This document shows, in pieces, positions 22,336 through 33,845 of a stretch of 64,000 bases of DNA (its first letter is position 1; the number at the start of each line of letters is the position of its first letter). The DNA is from Paraniabella defluvii (lineage in GTDB: Bacteria > Bacteroidota > Bacteroidia > Chitinophagales > Chitinophagaceae). The position numbers were made by a program, and so were the translations under genes. The notes beneath the pieces were generated by a model, which was given only the letters and a program-made list of their open reading frames with translations, ran no database searches and was not told the DNA's origin. The DNA lies in contig CP079215.1 in NCBI GenBank assembly GCA_019316985.1, positions 2,170,001-2,234,000 on the forward strand, given 5' to 3'.

Positions 22336-23524
22336 ATGAATAAAGTATATATACTCATCTGGTCTTTCGCTGCTTTGCTCTGGCTGGGTTGCGGTAAGGA
22401 AAGAACTTTGGAGCCACTTGAAAAAAACAGTACTTCCCCGGGGAGAATATCTAATGTGCAGTGGACCGCCGGTCCGGGCAAAGCAACCATTACCTATGCG
22501 CTTCCTTCAGACCCGGACTTGCTATATGTAAAAGCCGTCTACAATCTGGCTAACGGGCGTGAAATGGAAGTAAAAGCTTCTTACTACATCAATAATTTAA
22601 CCGTCGAAGGTTTTGGAGATACAGAAGAACACGAGGTAAAATTATATGCTGTGAACAGGAGCGAGATGGCGTCTGAGCCGGTATCAGTAAAGATCACTCC
22701 TCTCGAAAATCCTATTTGGGGTGTTTTCAGGAGCCTAGCGCTTTCACCCGATTTTAGCGGGATAAGAGTTACGGCTAAGAACATCTCCAAATCCAGCATG
22801 GCATTTGAAGTGTTTGCAGAAGACAGCACCGGCGTTCTTAAACCAACGGCTAACAACATATACACCTCGGCTGAAGATGTAATAAGAACCATCCGGGGTT
22901 ATGATTCTGTTCCCGGAATTTTGCGGTTACCGTACGGGACCGCTGGCTGAATTATAGCGACACATTATTTGCAAAAATTACTCCTCTGTATGAAGCGGAA
23001 ATTCCGAGATCAGGATTTAAGGCAGTGACTTTACCCGGAGATGTTGGACTGCACCCGTCCACACCAATGACCGGAATGTGGGACGGTATCGCAGATTGGT
23101 GGCCTGCTGTAACTATGACCAGTTCGGCAGTGCTTACTCCGCAGTGGATCACTTTTGATATTGGTAAACTGGCTACCCTAAGCCGTATTGTTATTTATGA
23201 TTATGGCGAATATTTTAACGGCCGTACTTATTTCTACGCAGGAAACCTGCTCGATTTTGAGGTGTGGGGTTCTAACAATCCCCGGCTGACGGAAGTTTTA
23301 ACAATTGGGTAAAGCTGGGAACATTTAAATCGGTGAAGCCATCCGGTACTCCCTACGGTGTCAATACTGCCGAAGACCTGGAAGTAGCCAGGGCGGGTAT
23401 CAGTTACACTTTTGATGCAGGAACGCCTAAAGTGAAATACCTGCGCATCAAAAGCAATAAAAACTGGCAAGGGACAACCTATTTCGCCATAGCGGAAGTT
23501 CGTGTGTTTGGAGATCCCAGGTAA
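22336..23524 (+). CDS. DUF4959/DUF5126/DUF5000 lipoprotein, SusCD-associated
   Basis: Surface lipoprotein of about 395 residues that typically accompanies SusC/SusD pairs and probably binds glycan. The lipobox is LLWLGC. It has an N-terminal Ig/Fn3-like part (GRISNVQWTAGPGKATITY, ANGREMEVK), a central module, and a C-terminal F5/8-type discoidin-like module from about nt 22990 (PQWITFDIGKLATLSRIVIYD, DFEVWGSNNP, KVKYLRIKSN, AIAEVRVFG). Frame breaks lie near 22916 (C3 to C4) and 23290 (G2 to G3). The order of domains matches the DUF4959-DUF5126-DUF5000 architecture. The ligand is unknown. Confidence 0.85.
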
Positions 23525-23556
23525 TAAAAACAGTTGTAATCACTAAATCTCTTCAA

Positions 23557-24785
23557 ATGATCAAAATAAAATCTATACATTTCAGTGCTGTTGTTATTAC
23601 AATTGCCTGCGTCATTGCATGCTTGCTTGCTTCCTGTTCTAAAGAGGATGCATATAAGAAATTTACAGAAGGAGGCGAAATAACCTATACGGGAAAGCTG
23701 GATTCTATAAAAATATATTCAGGCAAAAACAGGGTTATAATAAGAGGACTTTTGCTGGCAGATCCTAAAGTAACCAAATGTGTTATTTATTGGAATAACA
23801 AAGCCGATTCAATGGTGGTGCCCGTAACCCGTACTCAAAATGTAGATACTTTAATTGTCGAATTAAAAAATTTGCAGGAAGGCGTGCACAATTTTATTAT
23901 TTACACCTACGATAATCTGGGCAACGAATCGGTGCCAACTTATAAAGCTGGCAGGGTATATGGCGAAAGATACTCCGGTACTCTTTTAAATCGTCCTATT
24001 AATAACGCATTTACGAATGAAGCTGGCCTCACGGTAATAGACTGGGGCGCAATGGATAGGTTGAGCGGGATTTTTGCAACTGATATGACATATACCGACG
24101 CATCCGGTCAGCAACGAACTATAAGAGTTCCTATTGATTCCATTGCCACCAGGCTGACTGATTTTAAAGAAAAAACCAGCATACAGTTTAGAACGATGTT
24201 CAGGCCCGATACATTATCTATCGATACATTTTATACTACTTATACAACAAAGTATATTCCCAAGTTCAGCCAGACAGATGTGACCACCGCCTATCTTAAA
24301 AACGTAGGTCCTAATGTTAACTATAGCTCGATCGCCAGCAATAACAGGTGGGGCGTACTGGCAGATTGGATCAGCAATGCGGCAGTAAACAACGCCAGCG
24401 GATTCGGATCGTATGAAAAACGATCCAATGTAGGACATATTTCTATGGAAGCCGGCTGGGGCCTGCCTAATGTTACCAATGGTAAAATATACCAAACAAT
24501 AACATTACCGGCCGGAACTTACAGGTTTAGTATAGATATGACCGAGTTCAATACCGGCGGATCTAAATTTATAAGCGTGGCTGAAGGAACCACGCTGCCC
24601 GATGTAGCTAATGTTACCGGTGCGGGTATCGGCTTTGCCAATTTAGAAGGGAAAACCATGGAATTTACATTAACCGGGACCAAACAGGTTTCCATTGGCT
24701 TCGTCTGCACGTTAACGGCACCGTCAGGGGCGGATATTACAATAAGATCAAATCGGTTAAATTATATAAGATCGAGTATTTATAA
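23557..24785 (+). CDS. DUF4998/DUF5013-type lipoprotein, SusCD-associated
   Basis: About 410 residues. Lipobox LLASC near residue 25, then a DUF4998-like beta-rich part (GGEITYTGKLDSIKIYSGKNRVIIRG, split here as two short motifs: GKLDSIKIYSGKNR and VIIRGLLLADPKV) and a C-terminal DUF5013-like module (GWGLPNVTNGKIYQTITLPA, TYRFSIDM, VSIGFVCTL). As read the frame runs to 24855, but adding one T near 24736 gives the tail YNKIKSVKLYKIEYL and a stop at 24783-24785, just ahead of a strong terminator, which I prefer. It is the fourth gene of the second SusC operon and probably binds polysaccharide at the cell surface. Confidence 0.8.
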
Positions 24786-24811
24786 ATGGTGCATTATAAT
24801 TTTAAGTAATG

Positions 24812-24853
24812 AAGAGTCTTTTGAAGGAATCTGTTCTTTCAAAGGACTCTTTT
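24812..24853 (+). terminator. Rho-independent terminator after the second SusC operon
   Basis: A 14-bp stem (24812-24825 against 24838-24851, one G-T pair) around a 12-nt loop, running directly into TTTT. It ends the SusC-SusD-DUF4959-DUF4998 unit and supports the corrected stop at 24785. Confidence 0.85.
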
Positions 24854-24896
24854 AATTGAACCGGCTGCGTTCTTACTTGTCACTAATTCATAACTA

Positions 24897-26131
24897 ATGA
24901 GATTAAAAAAATATTTCTGGTTGGCAGTATCAATGTATTCATTACTACATTTTTGTTCTTGTTCAAAAGGAGGCGCTGAAACGGAAAAGCCCGACCAACC
25001 GGCGCCCGGTAAGGCTAACCTGGCAACCATTGTTACAAACGACATCCATACCATTACAACTGTTGAGGCCCAGGCCGGAGGCCGTATAACCAGCAGTGGC
25101 AGCGGAACCGTTACAGAAAAGGGAATCGTATTGAACACCTCGCCTTTGCCTACCATCAGCAACATAAAGTTTAATACTGCTACCGCCTCCGGCGATGGCT
25201 CGTTCACCAGCAGGTTAACAAGCTTGTCCCCGTCCACAAAATATTATGTTCGTGCATATGCTGTTAATGCTGCCGGTATTGCCTACGGAAATGAAGTGTC
25301 GTTCACTACAGCTTCCGTTGGGTCTGCCTCTTTCAATATATCGCCTCTTTTCATCATTGGTAGTTCTTTGGCGCATTGGGAAGTGGAGTTGACAACAGAT
25401 GGAGGCGATCCGTTACCGAACGCGGCCTCTGCTGGGCGCTTACAGAAAATCCAACGATAACAGATAGCAGGAGTATCGATGCAGGTAAAGGAACGGGTAA
25501 ATACACGGGCGCTATAACCGGTTTGCAACCTCAGACAGAATATTATGTTCGGGCTTATGCTAAGAATGGAGGGGGCGTTAGCTACAGCACTGCTATGAAG
25601 TTTAAAACCATCCGCAAAGGCAATCTTACTTATACGTTCAATAAATCAGCTACTCCTTCAGCTGCGGAACAGGCGGCTTATGCCCGTTTGCAAATAGCTA
25701 TAGATAGTGCTGTGTGGTACGTCAATAACTATACATCGGCAGTAAAGCATGTATGGATCAACTATGTTCCCAGGGTAGCCACAGCAGATGCCAATAACGA
25801 AGGCTGGATGCGCTTTGGAACAGGAGAAGGATACCAGAACCTGCGTACGATGCTCCATGAGTTAAATCATACTTTTGGTACCGGCACTACCAGCTGGTGG
25901 ACGGGTAAAATCGTGGGAGGTAAGTACCAGGGTAATTTTGCCAACGACCTGCTGAACAAAATACAAAGATCTGCCGGCGCTCAACTCAGCGGCGACACCC
26001 AGCACTGGTGGCCCTACGGTTTGAATCAGAATTCTGAAGTTACATCCAGCTGGGACTTCGTTTATAATTGTCTTATTATAGAGCAGATGCGGAGGGACGG
26101 CTTGCCGGCTGCAGGTACATGGGCAGAATAA
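24897..26131 (+). CDS. Lipoprotein with two Fn3-like repeats and an HELNH putative zinc-protease domain
   Basis: About 410 residues. Lipobox region LLHFCSC gives a lipid-anchored Cys. Two related repeats follow, each ending in a KYYVRAYAVNAAGIAYGN or EYYVRAYAKNGGGVSYST motif, the pattern of the Bacteroidota Fn3-like surface modules. The C-terminal 170 residues contain RTMLHELNHTFGTGT, an HExxH zinc-binding motif, followed by SWW and a later HWWPYGLN, and resemble secreted metallopeptidase-like modules; I do not recognise the exact family. One frame break lies near 25414 (CCG to CCGG). It stands alone between a terminator and the GH2 gene. It may bind glycan and cut a protein carrier, but catalysis is an inference. 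Confidence 0.75.
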
Positions 26132-26208
26132 GGTACCATGTTTTAAAATGTATTAACAACGGTTTGCCAATAAGAAAAAGACCTTTATATCATAAAAAAT
26201 AATTGAAG

Positions 26209-29200
26209 ATGAAAAAGCAATGTCATTGCTGTTAACTTGCTTAAGCATAGCAGGAGTGTACGCACAAACAAAGCCCGATTGGGAGAACCCCGAAGTATTT
26301 GCGATCAATAAAGAAAATACAAGGGCCACATCGCTGCCCTATGCAACAGAAGCGCAGGCGCTGCAGAATGAATACAAAACTTCGCCATACTACCAGTCTT
26401 TAAACGGCAACTGGCAGTTTTACTGGGTAGCAAAAGTGGCGGATGTGCCGGTAAACTTTTTTGAAGAAAATAATTATAGTCCTATTACCACGCGGTCCTG
26501 GAAGAAAGGACAACAAAATCTGATCGATGGTAAATCGGGCTGGACGCAGATGCCCGTGCCGGGTAACTGGGAGTTTAACGGGTTTGGCATCCCCATGTAT
26601 GTAAATACCGGTTTCGGTTTTCCAAAAAATCCACCTTTCATTAATAAAGATGATTCGCCTACCGGTGCCTACCGGTACCAGTTTGATATTCCTCAAAGCT
26701 GGGACGGTCGCAAAGTATTCCTGCATTTCGAAGGAGGCACCAACTCCATGTATGTATGGATCAACGGTAAGAAAGTAGGCTATACCGAGAATGCAAAAAG
26801 CCCGGCCGAGTTTGATATTACGCCCTATATCCGAACCGGTAAAAACCTGCTGGCTTGTGAAGTGCATAAGTTCAGTGACGGCACTTACCTGGAAGACCAG
26901 GATATGTGGCGCCTGGGAGGCATTAATCGTAACGTATACCTGTACAGCACTGCACCAACCCGTATACTGGACTTCTTTTCACATGCCGACCTGGATGCTG
27001 CGTATAAAAATGGCTTGTTTAGTATGGATGTGAAAATTAAGAATTATAGTAACAATGCTGCTGCCCAAACAGTTGAAGTAACCATCTTCGAAAAAGCGGG
27101 AAAGAAAGTGTTCGCTCAAAATAAAAAAATAACCGTACCTGCAGGAGCAACAGATTCGCTGTGGTTTGAAGGCGTGGTTAAAACTCCGTTACAATGGACG
27201 GCCGAAACGCCTGATCTTTATAATATGCTGATCACTTTAAAGGATGATCAGAACCATATAATAGAAGCCACCTCTCATAAAATCGGTTTTAGGAAGGTTG
27301 AAATAAAAGACGGGCAGGTGCTGATCAATGGCAAAAAGGTTTTGTTTAAAGGGGTAAACCTGCATGAGTTTAATACCAATACCGGCCAGGTGGTAGACTC
27401 TGCAGTGATGTTGCGCAATATCCGGCTGTTTAAAGAGCTCAACATTAACGCCGTTCGTACATCGCACTACCCACAGCAACCATTGTGGTACAAGTTGTGC
27501 GATGAATATGGTATTTACCTGGTAGATGAAACCAACCTCGAATCGCATGGCCTGGGTTATGGTACTGACAATGTTTCCAACTTTCCTGAATGGCAGGCAG
27601 CACACCTGGACAGGGTAAAGCGCCTGATCGAAAGAGATAAGAACCATGCTTCGGTGATCTTCTGGTCTTTAGGAAATGAAGCCAGTAACGGCAAGGCATT
27701 TTTTACCATGTATGACTGGGCAAAGGCCCGCGACAAAAGTCGCCCGGTGCAATATGAACAGGCCTACCAGCGCGATCGTAATACCGATATTATCTGCCAT
27801 ATGTATCCATCCTGGGAAAGTATGAAACGCGATGCTGTCAAAGACCTCAAGCGTCCTTACATTATGTGTGAGTATGCACATGCCATGGGCAACAGTATGG
27901 GTAACTTCCAGGATTACTGGGACCTGATGCGTACCAGTAAAAACATGCAGGGTGGTTTTATATGGGAATGGTATAATCACGGTTATAAAACAATGGACGA
28001 GCAGGGACGTGAGTATTGGGCTTATGGGGGTGACCTTCGGGGTATAACAAGCTGAATGAAGGCAATTTTTGTATGGATGGTATCATCACACCTGATCAAC
28101 AGTATCTCCCACATACTCATATAGTAAAGAAGGTATATCAGAATATACTTTTTGAAGCCAAGGACCTGAACAATGGTGTAGTTAATGTAATCAACGATTT
28201 TAAATTTGTGCCTGTCACACCTAAAGATTATACTTATAAATGGGTGTTGTTGAAAAATGGGGATACTGCTGCAACAGGCAAATTTGATGTAACGGTAGCC
28301 GCCAATTCAAAGAAAGATGTGAAGCTTCAACTCCTAAAATAAAAACAGAACCAGGTAACGAGCACTTCCTGCATATATACGCCTTAACCCGCACTGCTTC
28401 CCGGTTTCTTCCTGCTGGTTTTGAAGCCGCTAAAGGCGAGTTTGCGCTAAGTGGTAATAATTATTTTGCCGAAGTGTCTTCAAAAGAAAATAAAGAGTGG
28501 GAAAAGAAGGAAGACGGGGAGAAAGTGCTCATACAGGCAAAAGGGATTAGTTACGAGTTTCAAAAGAACGGACGGGGACTTACCTCTTTCAACCCATCGT
28601 CTTTAGGCTGGCTGTTTGGTAAGCACCTAAATTGAACTTCTGGAGAGCTCCAACCGATAATGATTTTGGAGAGCAGGCCCAATACAATCTTCGCTTGTGG
28701 GATGCAGCTTCTCACAATCAAAAAGCCACGTTTAAAAATATAGAGGAAAAAGACGGCACCATTACCTTCAATTACGAAGTAAAGCCTGCCGGTATAGAAG
28801 CTACCATAAATATGTCTTATACTGTGAATAAAGACGGCTCGTTAACAATCGGGGCAAATTATAAAGCATTATCGGCAGACCTGCCTGAAATGATGCGTTT
28901 TGGAATGAACATGGAGTTATCTGACAGGTTCAGTAACTTTACCTGGTATGGTCGCGGTCCCTGGGAAAATTATGTGGATCGGAAAGAAGATGCCTTCATG
29001 GGTATCTGGAACGGAAATGTAGCTGACCAGGCATTCCCTTATTACCGCCCGCAGGAGGCAGGTAACAAAACGGATGTGCGTTGGCTGACCCTTACAGATA
29101 AAAATGGCAAAGGTATACGCATCACAGGCGCGCAACCGCTGTCTGTTAGCGCTACCAATTACCGCACAGAAGATTGGGATCCGGGCACAACCAAAAAGCA

Positions 29201-29366
29201 GCAGCATGCTTCTGATGTACTGCCTGCCGATAGGGTTATACTCAATATAGACCTGTTTCAGAGAGGCGTGGGTGGCTTAAACTCATGGGGAGCAAAGCCG
29301 CTGGATCCATATCGTTTTCGTGAAAAGGAATATAGCTATCAATATACGATTAGTGTAATTCAATAA
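26209..29366 (+). CDS. GH2 beta-galactosidase, LacZ-type
   Basis: Large LacZ-like retaining beta-galactosidase of about 1050 residues. The start at 26209 needs one A in the run after ATG and gives the signal peptide KKAMSLLLTCLSIAGVYAQ, so it is periplasmic. Marks: WENPEVFAINKE, GNWEFNGFG, ENAKSPAEFDITPYI, RTSHYPQQP, acid/base Glu in WSLGNEASNG, nucleophile Glu in MCEYAHAMGNSMG, and the C-terminal FWRAPTDNDFG domain (Bgal small chain). Frame breaks lie near 28043, 28336 and 28627, besides the one at the start. It ends the second locus, with a bidirectional terminator 33 bp downstream. It would release terminal galactose from imported oligosaccharide; other beta-linked sugars are possible. Confidence 0.95.
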
Positions 29367-29398
29367 TACTGCACATACAAAAACCTCATCACTTATCG

Positions 29399-29430
29399 CA
29401 AGCGTACTGTTTAAACGGTACGCTTGTTCT
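29399..29430. terminator. Bidirectional terminator between convergent genes
   Basis: CAAGCGTAC (29399-29407) pairs with GTACGCTTG (29418-29426), and the inner bases extend the stem through a G-T pair to almost no loop. It is followed by TTCTTTAT on the plus strand. It sits between the GH2 gene and the oppositely oriented oxidoreductase gene, so it can serve both. Confidence 0.75.
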
Positions 29431-30356
29431 TTATAATAAATGGTTGATAACAACATTGCCTTTCTTATGGCCTTTATCAACGTAGCAGTGTGCCTGTTTT
29501 AGCTGATCGAAAGAATATGTTCTGTCGATAACAGGAACCAGCTTTTTGCTGCAATCATTTCTTGCAGCAGGCAGAGATAAGACTCCTTTTCCTCTGTCAG
29601 TGATCGCACAGAACAGAATCTGCCATTCTTCTTCAAAACGGCTTTGCAACTACGTCGGTTGATCTTTCCAACAGCATCCATTACTATGTCAAAAGTTTCG
29701 CCGGTTTCGTTAAAATTTTGCTTGGTATAATCAATTGCTTTACCGGCGCCTAATTGAAGTACCAAAGGGAGATTTGATCCGCTGCAAACTGCCGTAACTT
29801 CGGCTCCAAAGTACCGGGCAATTTGTACCGCGTACGTGCCTACGCTTCCTGATGCCCCATATATAAGCACTTTATGCCCTTTGTTCACCTTTGCCTTTAA
29901 AAGAATATGAAGCGCCGTCATACCGCCTATAGGCAACGCAGCAGCCTGTTCGAAGTTTAATACAGGCGGCTTCTTACTAACAACGCCCCATCGCCATGTT
30001 TCGGGTACTACCAGGTAGTCGGCATAAGACCCCGCTTTTAAACCTGTGGCAGTGCCGTACACGGCATCTCCTTTCTTAAAGAGGGTGGTGTCAGCTCCAA
30101 CAGCTTCTACAATTCCGGTAAACTCATAACCCAGTATAGGCCGTCTCGGCTTACGTATTCCAAATACTAACCGCATCAGGAAGGTCTTTAACTGAGATCC
30201 TGGTACGATGCCCCGTCTTACATAAGTAACTCCGGATGTGACGGTGGAGGCATATACTTTTACCAGCAATTCCTTTGGACCAGCTACAGGAACTGAAATC
30301 TCTTTTTGCTTTAATACTTCCGGCGAACCATACGATTGGTATAAATAGGCTTTCAT
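29431..30356 (-). CDS. MDR-family NAD(P)H:quinone oxidoreductase / zinc-less alcohol dehydrogenase
   Basis: Medium-chain dehydrogenase/reductase of about 310 residues that would reduce quinones or enones with NADPH. N-terminal GroES-like domain (MKAYLYQSYGSPEVL, GYEFTGIVEAVG), then a Rossmann domain with the nucleotide-binding motif VLIYGASGSVGTYAVQIA and the MDAVG stretch. The zinc-ligand pattern of true alcohol dehydrogenases is absent, fitting quinone-oxidoreductase-like members. One frame break lies near 29560; after it the C-terminus reads VIDRTYSFDQLKQAH and DKGHKKGNVVINHLL with the stop at 29431. The substrate is unknown. Confidence 0.88.
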
Positions 30357-30483
30357 ATGTTTTGAGTTGACTGTAACAGGATCATTGTTGATCTGGCTGC
30401 TACATTAATATATAAATATTTCAACGCAAAATAAAGTGGGGCCGGGAGCCCTACATTCACTTAAGTTAATAAATGGCAGCGCA

Positions 30484-31059
30484 CTAATGCTTCTCCGCTA
30501 ACCGGCTGCGTAAGCGGCTTAACGACTGCGGGGTAATCCCGAGGTAACTGGCGAGCTGGTATTGAGGAACCCTTTGTATCAGGTGTGGCCTGGTGTTTTG
30601 AAGGTGCAGGTAACGTTCCTCGGGCGACGAGGTTTTAAAATGATCAAAGGAAGCCTGGTTGTCTGCCAGTTGACGTTCAGAAAAGATCCTGCACAGCGAC
30701 TCGAACCGGGGAAATTTCTCAAAAGTTTCTTTTTGTATGGCATCGTTGGCAACCAGGATAATTGAATCCTCTACACAGGCTATATAATAATCGGACGGTT
30801 GCCGGGTGATAGCGCAGGGCGGTTCTAACGCTTGCAGCTCCGTGTAAAAGGCTGTTGTTTTTTCTTCACCATCTACCAGGTAATAACAACGGATGCAGCC
30901 ATTCAGTACAAAATAGCTGCTGGTGGAATATTGACCTTCCTTCAATAAAATAGTATTCTTGGGGAGATTCTGAAAAAGATCCAGTCCGGCAATAACCTGT
31001 TGTTCCTCGCTGGTCAGCTCCATGAATTGGTTCAGGTAGTCGAATAGAAGTTGGCTCAT
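30484..31059 (-). CDS. Crp/Fnr-family transcriptional regulator
   Basis: Intact 191-residue regulator. Residues 20-115 form a cyclic-nucleotide-binding fold (NLPKNTILLKEGQYSTSSYFVLNGCIRCYY, quoted in parts: LLKEGQYSTSSYFVLNG and IRCYYLVDGEE). The C-terminus carries the Crp helix-turn-helix (QYQLASYLGITPQSLSRLRS). No Fnr-type cysteine cluster is present, so an oxygen-sensing iron-sulfur cluster is unlikely. Bacteroidota have many such Crp-like proteins, often next to the gene they control; here the nearest same-strand gene is the oxidoreductase 127 bp downstream. This is one of the few genes of the window without a frame break. Confidence 0.93.
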   Translation of the reverse strand: MSQLLFDYLNQFMELTSEEQQVIAGLDLFQNLPKNTILLKEGQYSTSSYFVLNGCIRCYYLVDGEEKTTAFYTELQALEPPCAITRQPSDYYIACVEDSIILVANDAIQKETFEKFPRFESLCRIFSERQLADNQASFDHFKTSSPEERYLHLQNTRPHLIQRVPQYQLASYLGITPQSLSRLRSRLAEKH

Positions 31060-31105
31060 AACATATTCAGATTATTGGAGAAGCAAATGTGCATTGTTTA
31101 GTGTA

Positions 31106-31617
31106 TCAGTAACCCAGAAGTGACCGGTAAATCGAGTAGTTCTCGTCGTCGAAGCAAACAAAAATCACTTTTTTAATGACGGCTTGCGCGCGTAAAAATT
31201 CCTGTACCGTTTGAACCGCAATAGGTGCCGCCTGCTTTTTCGGAAAGCCATAAATACCAGTACTGATATTGGGAAATGAAATACGGGTCACGTTATTTCC
31301 TTCAGCGAGTTTAAGGCTGTTGTAATACGCCTGGTGTAGTAATTCTTTTTCTCCCTGCTCGCCGTTTTGCCAAACCGGGCCCACCGTATGTATCACAAAT
31401 TGGGCAGGCAAATTGCCGGCAGTGGTGATAACGGCCTGTCCTGCTTTACATCCGCCTTGCCGGGCTCTGATTTTGCGGCAGTCTTCCAATATGGCCGGCC
31501 CCCAGCCCTGTGGATGGCGCCATCCACACCACCTCCGCCCAGCAATGAAGAGTTGGCCGCGTTGACAATGGCATCTACCTCGATTTTTGTGATATCTCCT
31601 TTTACCAGTTCAATCAT
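31106..31617 (-). CDS. Macrodomain protein, ADP-ribose/O-acetyl-ADP-ribose hydrolase
   Basis: Macrodomain of the YmdB/MacroD type, about 170 residues, which removes ADP-ribose or acetyl groups from ADP-ribosylated targets or O-acetyl-ADP-ribose. Clear motifs are [20 protein letters not shown] (catalytic Asn and Asp region) and [13 protein letters not shown] (phosphate-binding loop). I choose the [12 protein letters not shown] start at 31617, because the longer frame to 31692 adds an unrelated segment. One frame break lies near 31490 in the run of Gs before AILEDCRKI. It sits between the Crp-like regulator and the divergent GHL10 gene. Confidence 0.93.
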
Positions 31618-31715
31618 ACTCGCTAATTTGAGAGGTGAAGTTAAAGCATTTGACCGGTGGCAAGCGGCGGTAAAAAAGATTATTAAGTACATTTAGGCTT
31701 CCTAAACCCCTATAT

Positions 31716-33766
31716 ATGCGCAACCGGTATCTACTTCTTTTGTCGTTAGCAGCTGTTGTAGTAATGATGTCCTGCTCATCGCAAAAGCCTGTGGCACATC
31801 AGGCCTCACAAGCAGGCGCACAACCATCCACCGTTCCGGATGCCGTAAGAGAGTTCAGGGCAGCATGGGTGGCCACAGTTGCCAATATCAACTGGCCAAG
31901 TAAACCTGGCCTGCCTGCTGGTGAACAACAAAAGGAAGCCATTGCGTTACTCGACTTTTTAAAGGAGCATCATTTTAATGCCGTGATTTTCCAGGTACGG
32001 CCACAGGCCGATGCATTGTATAAAAGTGCTTTGGAACCCTGGTCTTACTATCTTACCGGGCAGCAGGGAAAGGCCCTGAGCCTTTTTATGACCCGCTCGA
32101 ATTCTGGGTAAAAGCGGCACATGAGCGCGGACTGGAACTACATGTCTGGCTAAATCCTTATCGCGCCCACCATGTAGCCGGTGGCCCGATCAGTGACCGG
32201 TCGTTGGTTAAAACAAAACCAGGCCTGGTAGTTTCCTTAAAAGAGGGTTATTGGTGGTTTGATCCCTCGTTGAAGGAAACACAGGATCATGGTGTGAACG
32301 TAGTAATGGATATTGTAAAGCGATATGATATCGACGGTGTACATTTCGACGATTATTTCTATCCTTATCCCTCTTATAATAAAAATGAAGACTTCCCCGA
32401 TACCACCAGCTGGAAAAATACCGGCAGGCCGGTGGAACGTTATCGCGTAGCGATTGGCGCAGGAAAAGCGTCAACGATTTTATTGAGCGTTTATATAGCG
32501 AAATAAAGAAGGAAAAGAAGCATGTGAAATTCGGCTTAAGTCCTTTTGGTATATGGCGTCCCGGCTATCCTTCATCGGTAGAAGGCTTTGATCAGTATGA
32601 AGAGCTGTATGCCGATGCTAAGCTCTGGCTCAACAAGGGCTGGATCGATTATTTCTCTCCTCAATTGTATTGGCCTACCAGCAAGCTGGCGCAAAGCTAC
32701 CCGTTCTCCTCGGATGGTGGTCGGGAGAGAATACGATGCACCGGCATTTATGGCCTGGCTTAAGCGTAGGCCGCGATACCGGTTCCGCCAACACTACAGA
32801 GGTTATTAACGAAATCATGATCAGCCGGGGCATAACGCCTAAAAGCAGCGGCGTGGTGCATTGGAGCATTTCCTCCCTTACAAAAAATCCCGGCCTTGGC
32901 CGGGCATTATTGGATGGACCTTATAAAAAGCAGGCTTTGGTGCCACCCAGTGATTGGCTGGATAATACAGCACCCAAAGCTCCCCGGGTTACGCTGAAAA
33001 AGGAGCAGGATGCGGTTACAATCAACTGGTCTCATGAAAATACAGGCGATGTATTTCAATGGGTCATATATTACCAATATGGTAAGAACTGGAGTTATCA
33101 AATACGGAACGGTGCGGATCAATCGCTCACTTTAAAAAATGATGAAGGAAAAAATACCTGAACAGCATTGCCGTAAGTGCGGTGGACCGGTTGGGAAATG
33201 AAAGTATAAAAACAACGGTCTTCCCCGATATTGTACATATTGAATCGCGTAAAGCCTGGAATGCCAGCGAGCCGTGCCCGTACAAGCAGCAGGTGCCGGT
33301 GCGCATCACGGTGCATCACGAAGGAGGCAAAGTATTACCGGATACGGCAAATGCTGCCACCCGCCTGAAAAATATTCAGACCTGGTGTATGGGGCCCGAC
33401 CGGAAATGGACGGACATCCCTTATCACTACCTCATTGCGCCCGATGGAACCGTGTATGAAGGTCGTAATCCGCTTACCGTTGGTGAAACAAATACCGAAT
33501 ACGATCCTTCCGGGCATTTGCTGATCTGTTTTCTGGGTAATTATGGTCAGCAGAAAATGAATCAACACCTGCTGGATGTGCTCTCCAGGCTCATTGCTCA
33601 TTTCTGTATTCAATATAAAATTGATCCGGAAACCATTTCCACTCACCGGGATCATAGTAAAATGACAACCTGCCCCGGCGAAAATATTTACCCTTACTTT
33701 AAGAATGGTTATATAAAGCAGCGGGTGAAAGAGCTGTTGCTCCAAACCGGCCGTACTAATGGGTAG
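31716..33766 (+). CDS. Fusion lipoprotein: DigH-like GHL10 glycosyl hydrolase + Fn3 + PGRP/amidase_2 N-acetylmuramoyl-L-alanine amidase
   Basis: About 685 residues once frames are joined. Lipobox VMMSC anchors it to a membrane. The first two thirds are a GHL10 (UPF0748/FenI) TIM barrel: REFRAAWVATVANINWPS, VIFQVRPQADALYKS, LHVWLNPYRAH, DGVHFDDYFYP with the acidic pair, FGLSPFGIWR and YFSPQLYWP. An Fn3-like part follows (APRVTLKKEQDAVTINW to AVDRLGNES). With no stop, an Amidase_2 domain then runs to the end: VRITVHHEG and HRDHSKMTTCPG supply His, His and Cys zinc ligands, with YHYLIAPDGTVYEGR between. E. coli DigH, of the same GHL10 family, cuts denuded peptidoglycan glycans, and amidases make such glycans. 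Frame breaks lie near 32083, 32446, 32708 and 33157; none is at the domain junction (33180-33290). Confidence 0.9.
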
Positions 33767-33818
33767 TATTTAAAGCAGGCCACTTTTAATCAATATAGGA
33801 TCTAAAGCGGCTTTCCTA

Positions 33819-33826
33819 TAATTTTG
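33819..33826 (+). promoter_or_regulatory. Predicted -7 element (TAATTTTG) for dgt
   Basis: Matches the Bacteroidota housekeeping -7 consensus TAnnTTTG, ending 19 bp before the dgt ATG. It overlaps a short inverted repeat ATTTTG-gcattg-CAAAAT (33821-33838). No clear -33 TTTG partner was seen. Confidence 0.5.
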
Positions 33827-33845
33827 GCATTGCAAAATTTTAGGT

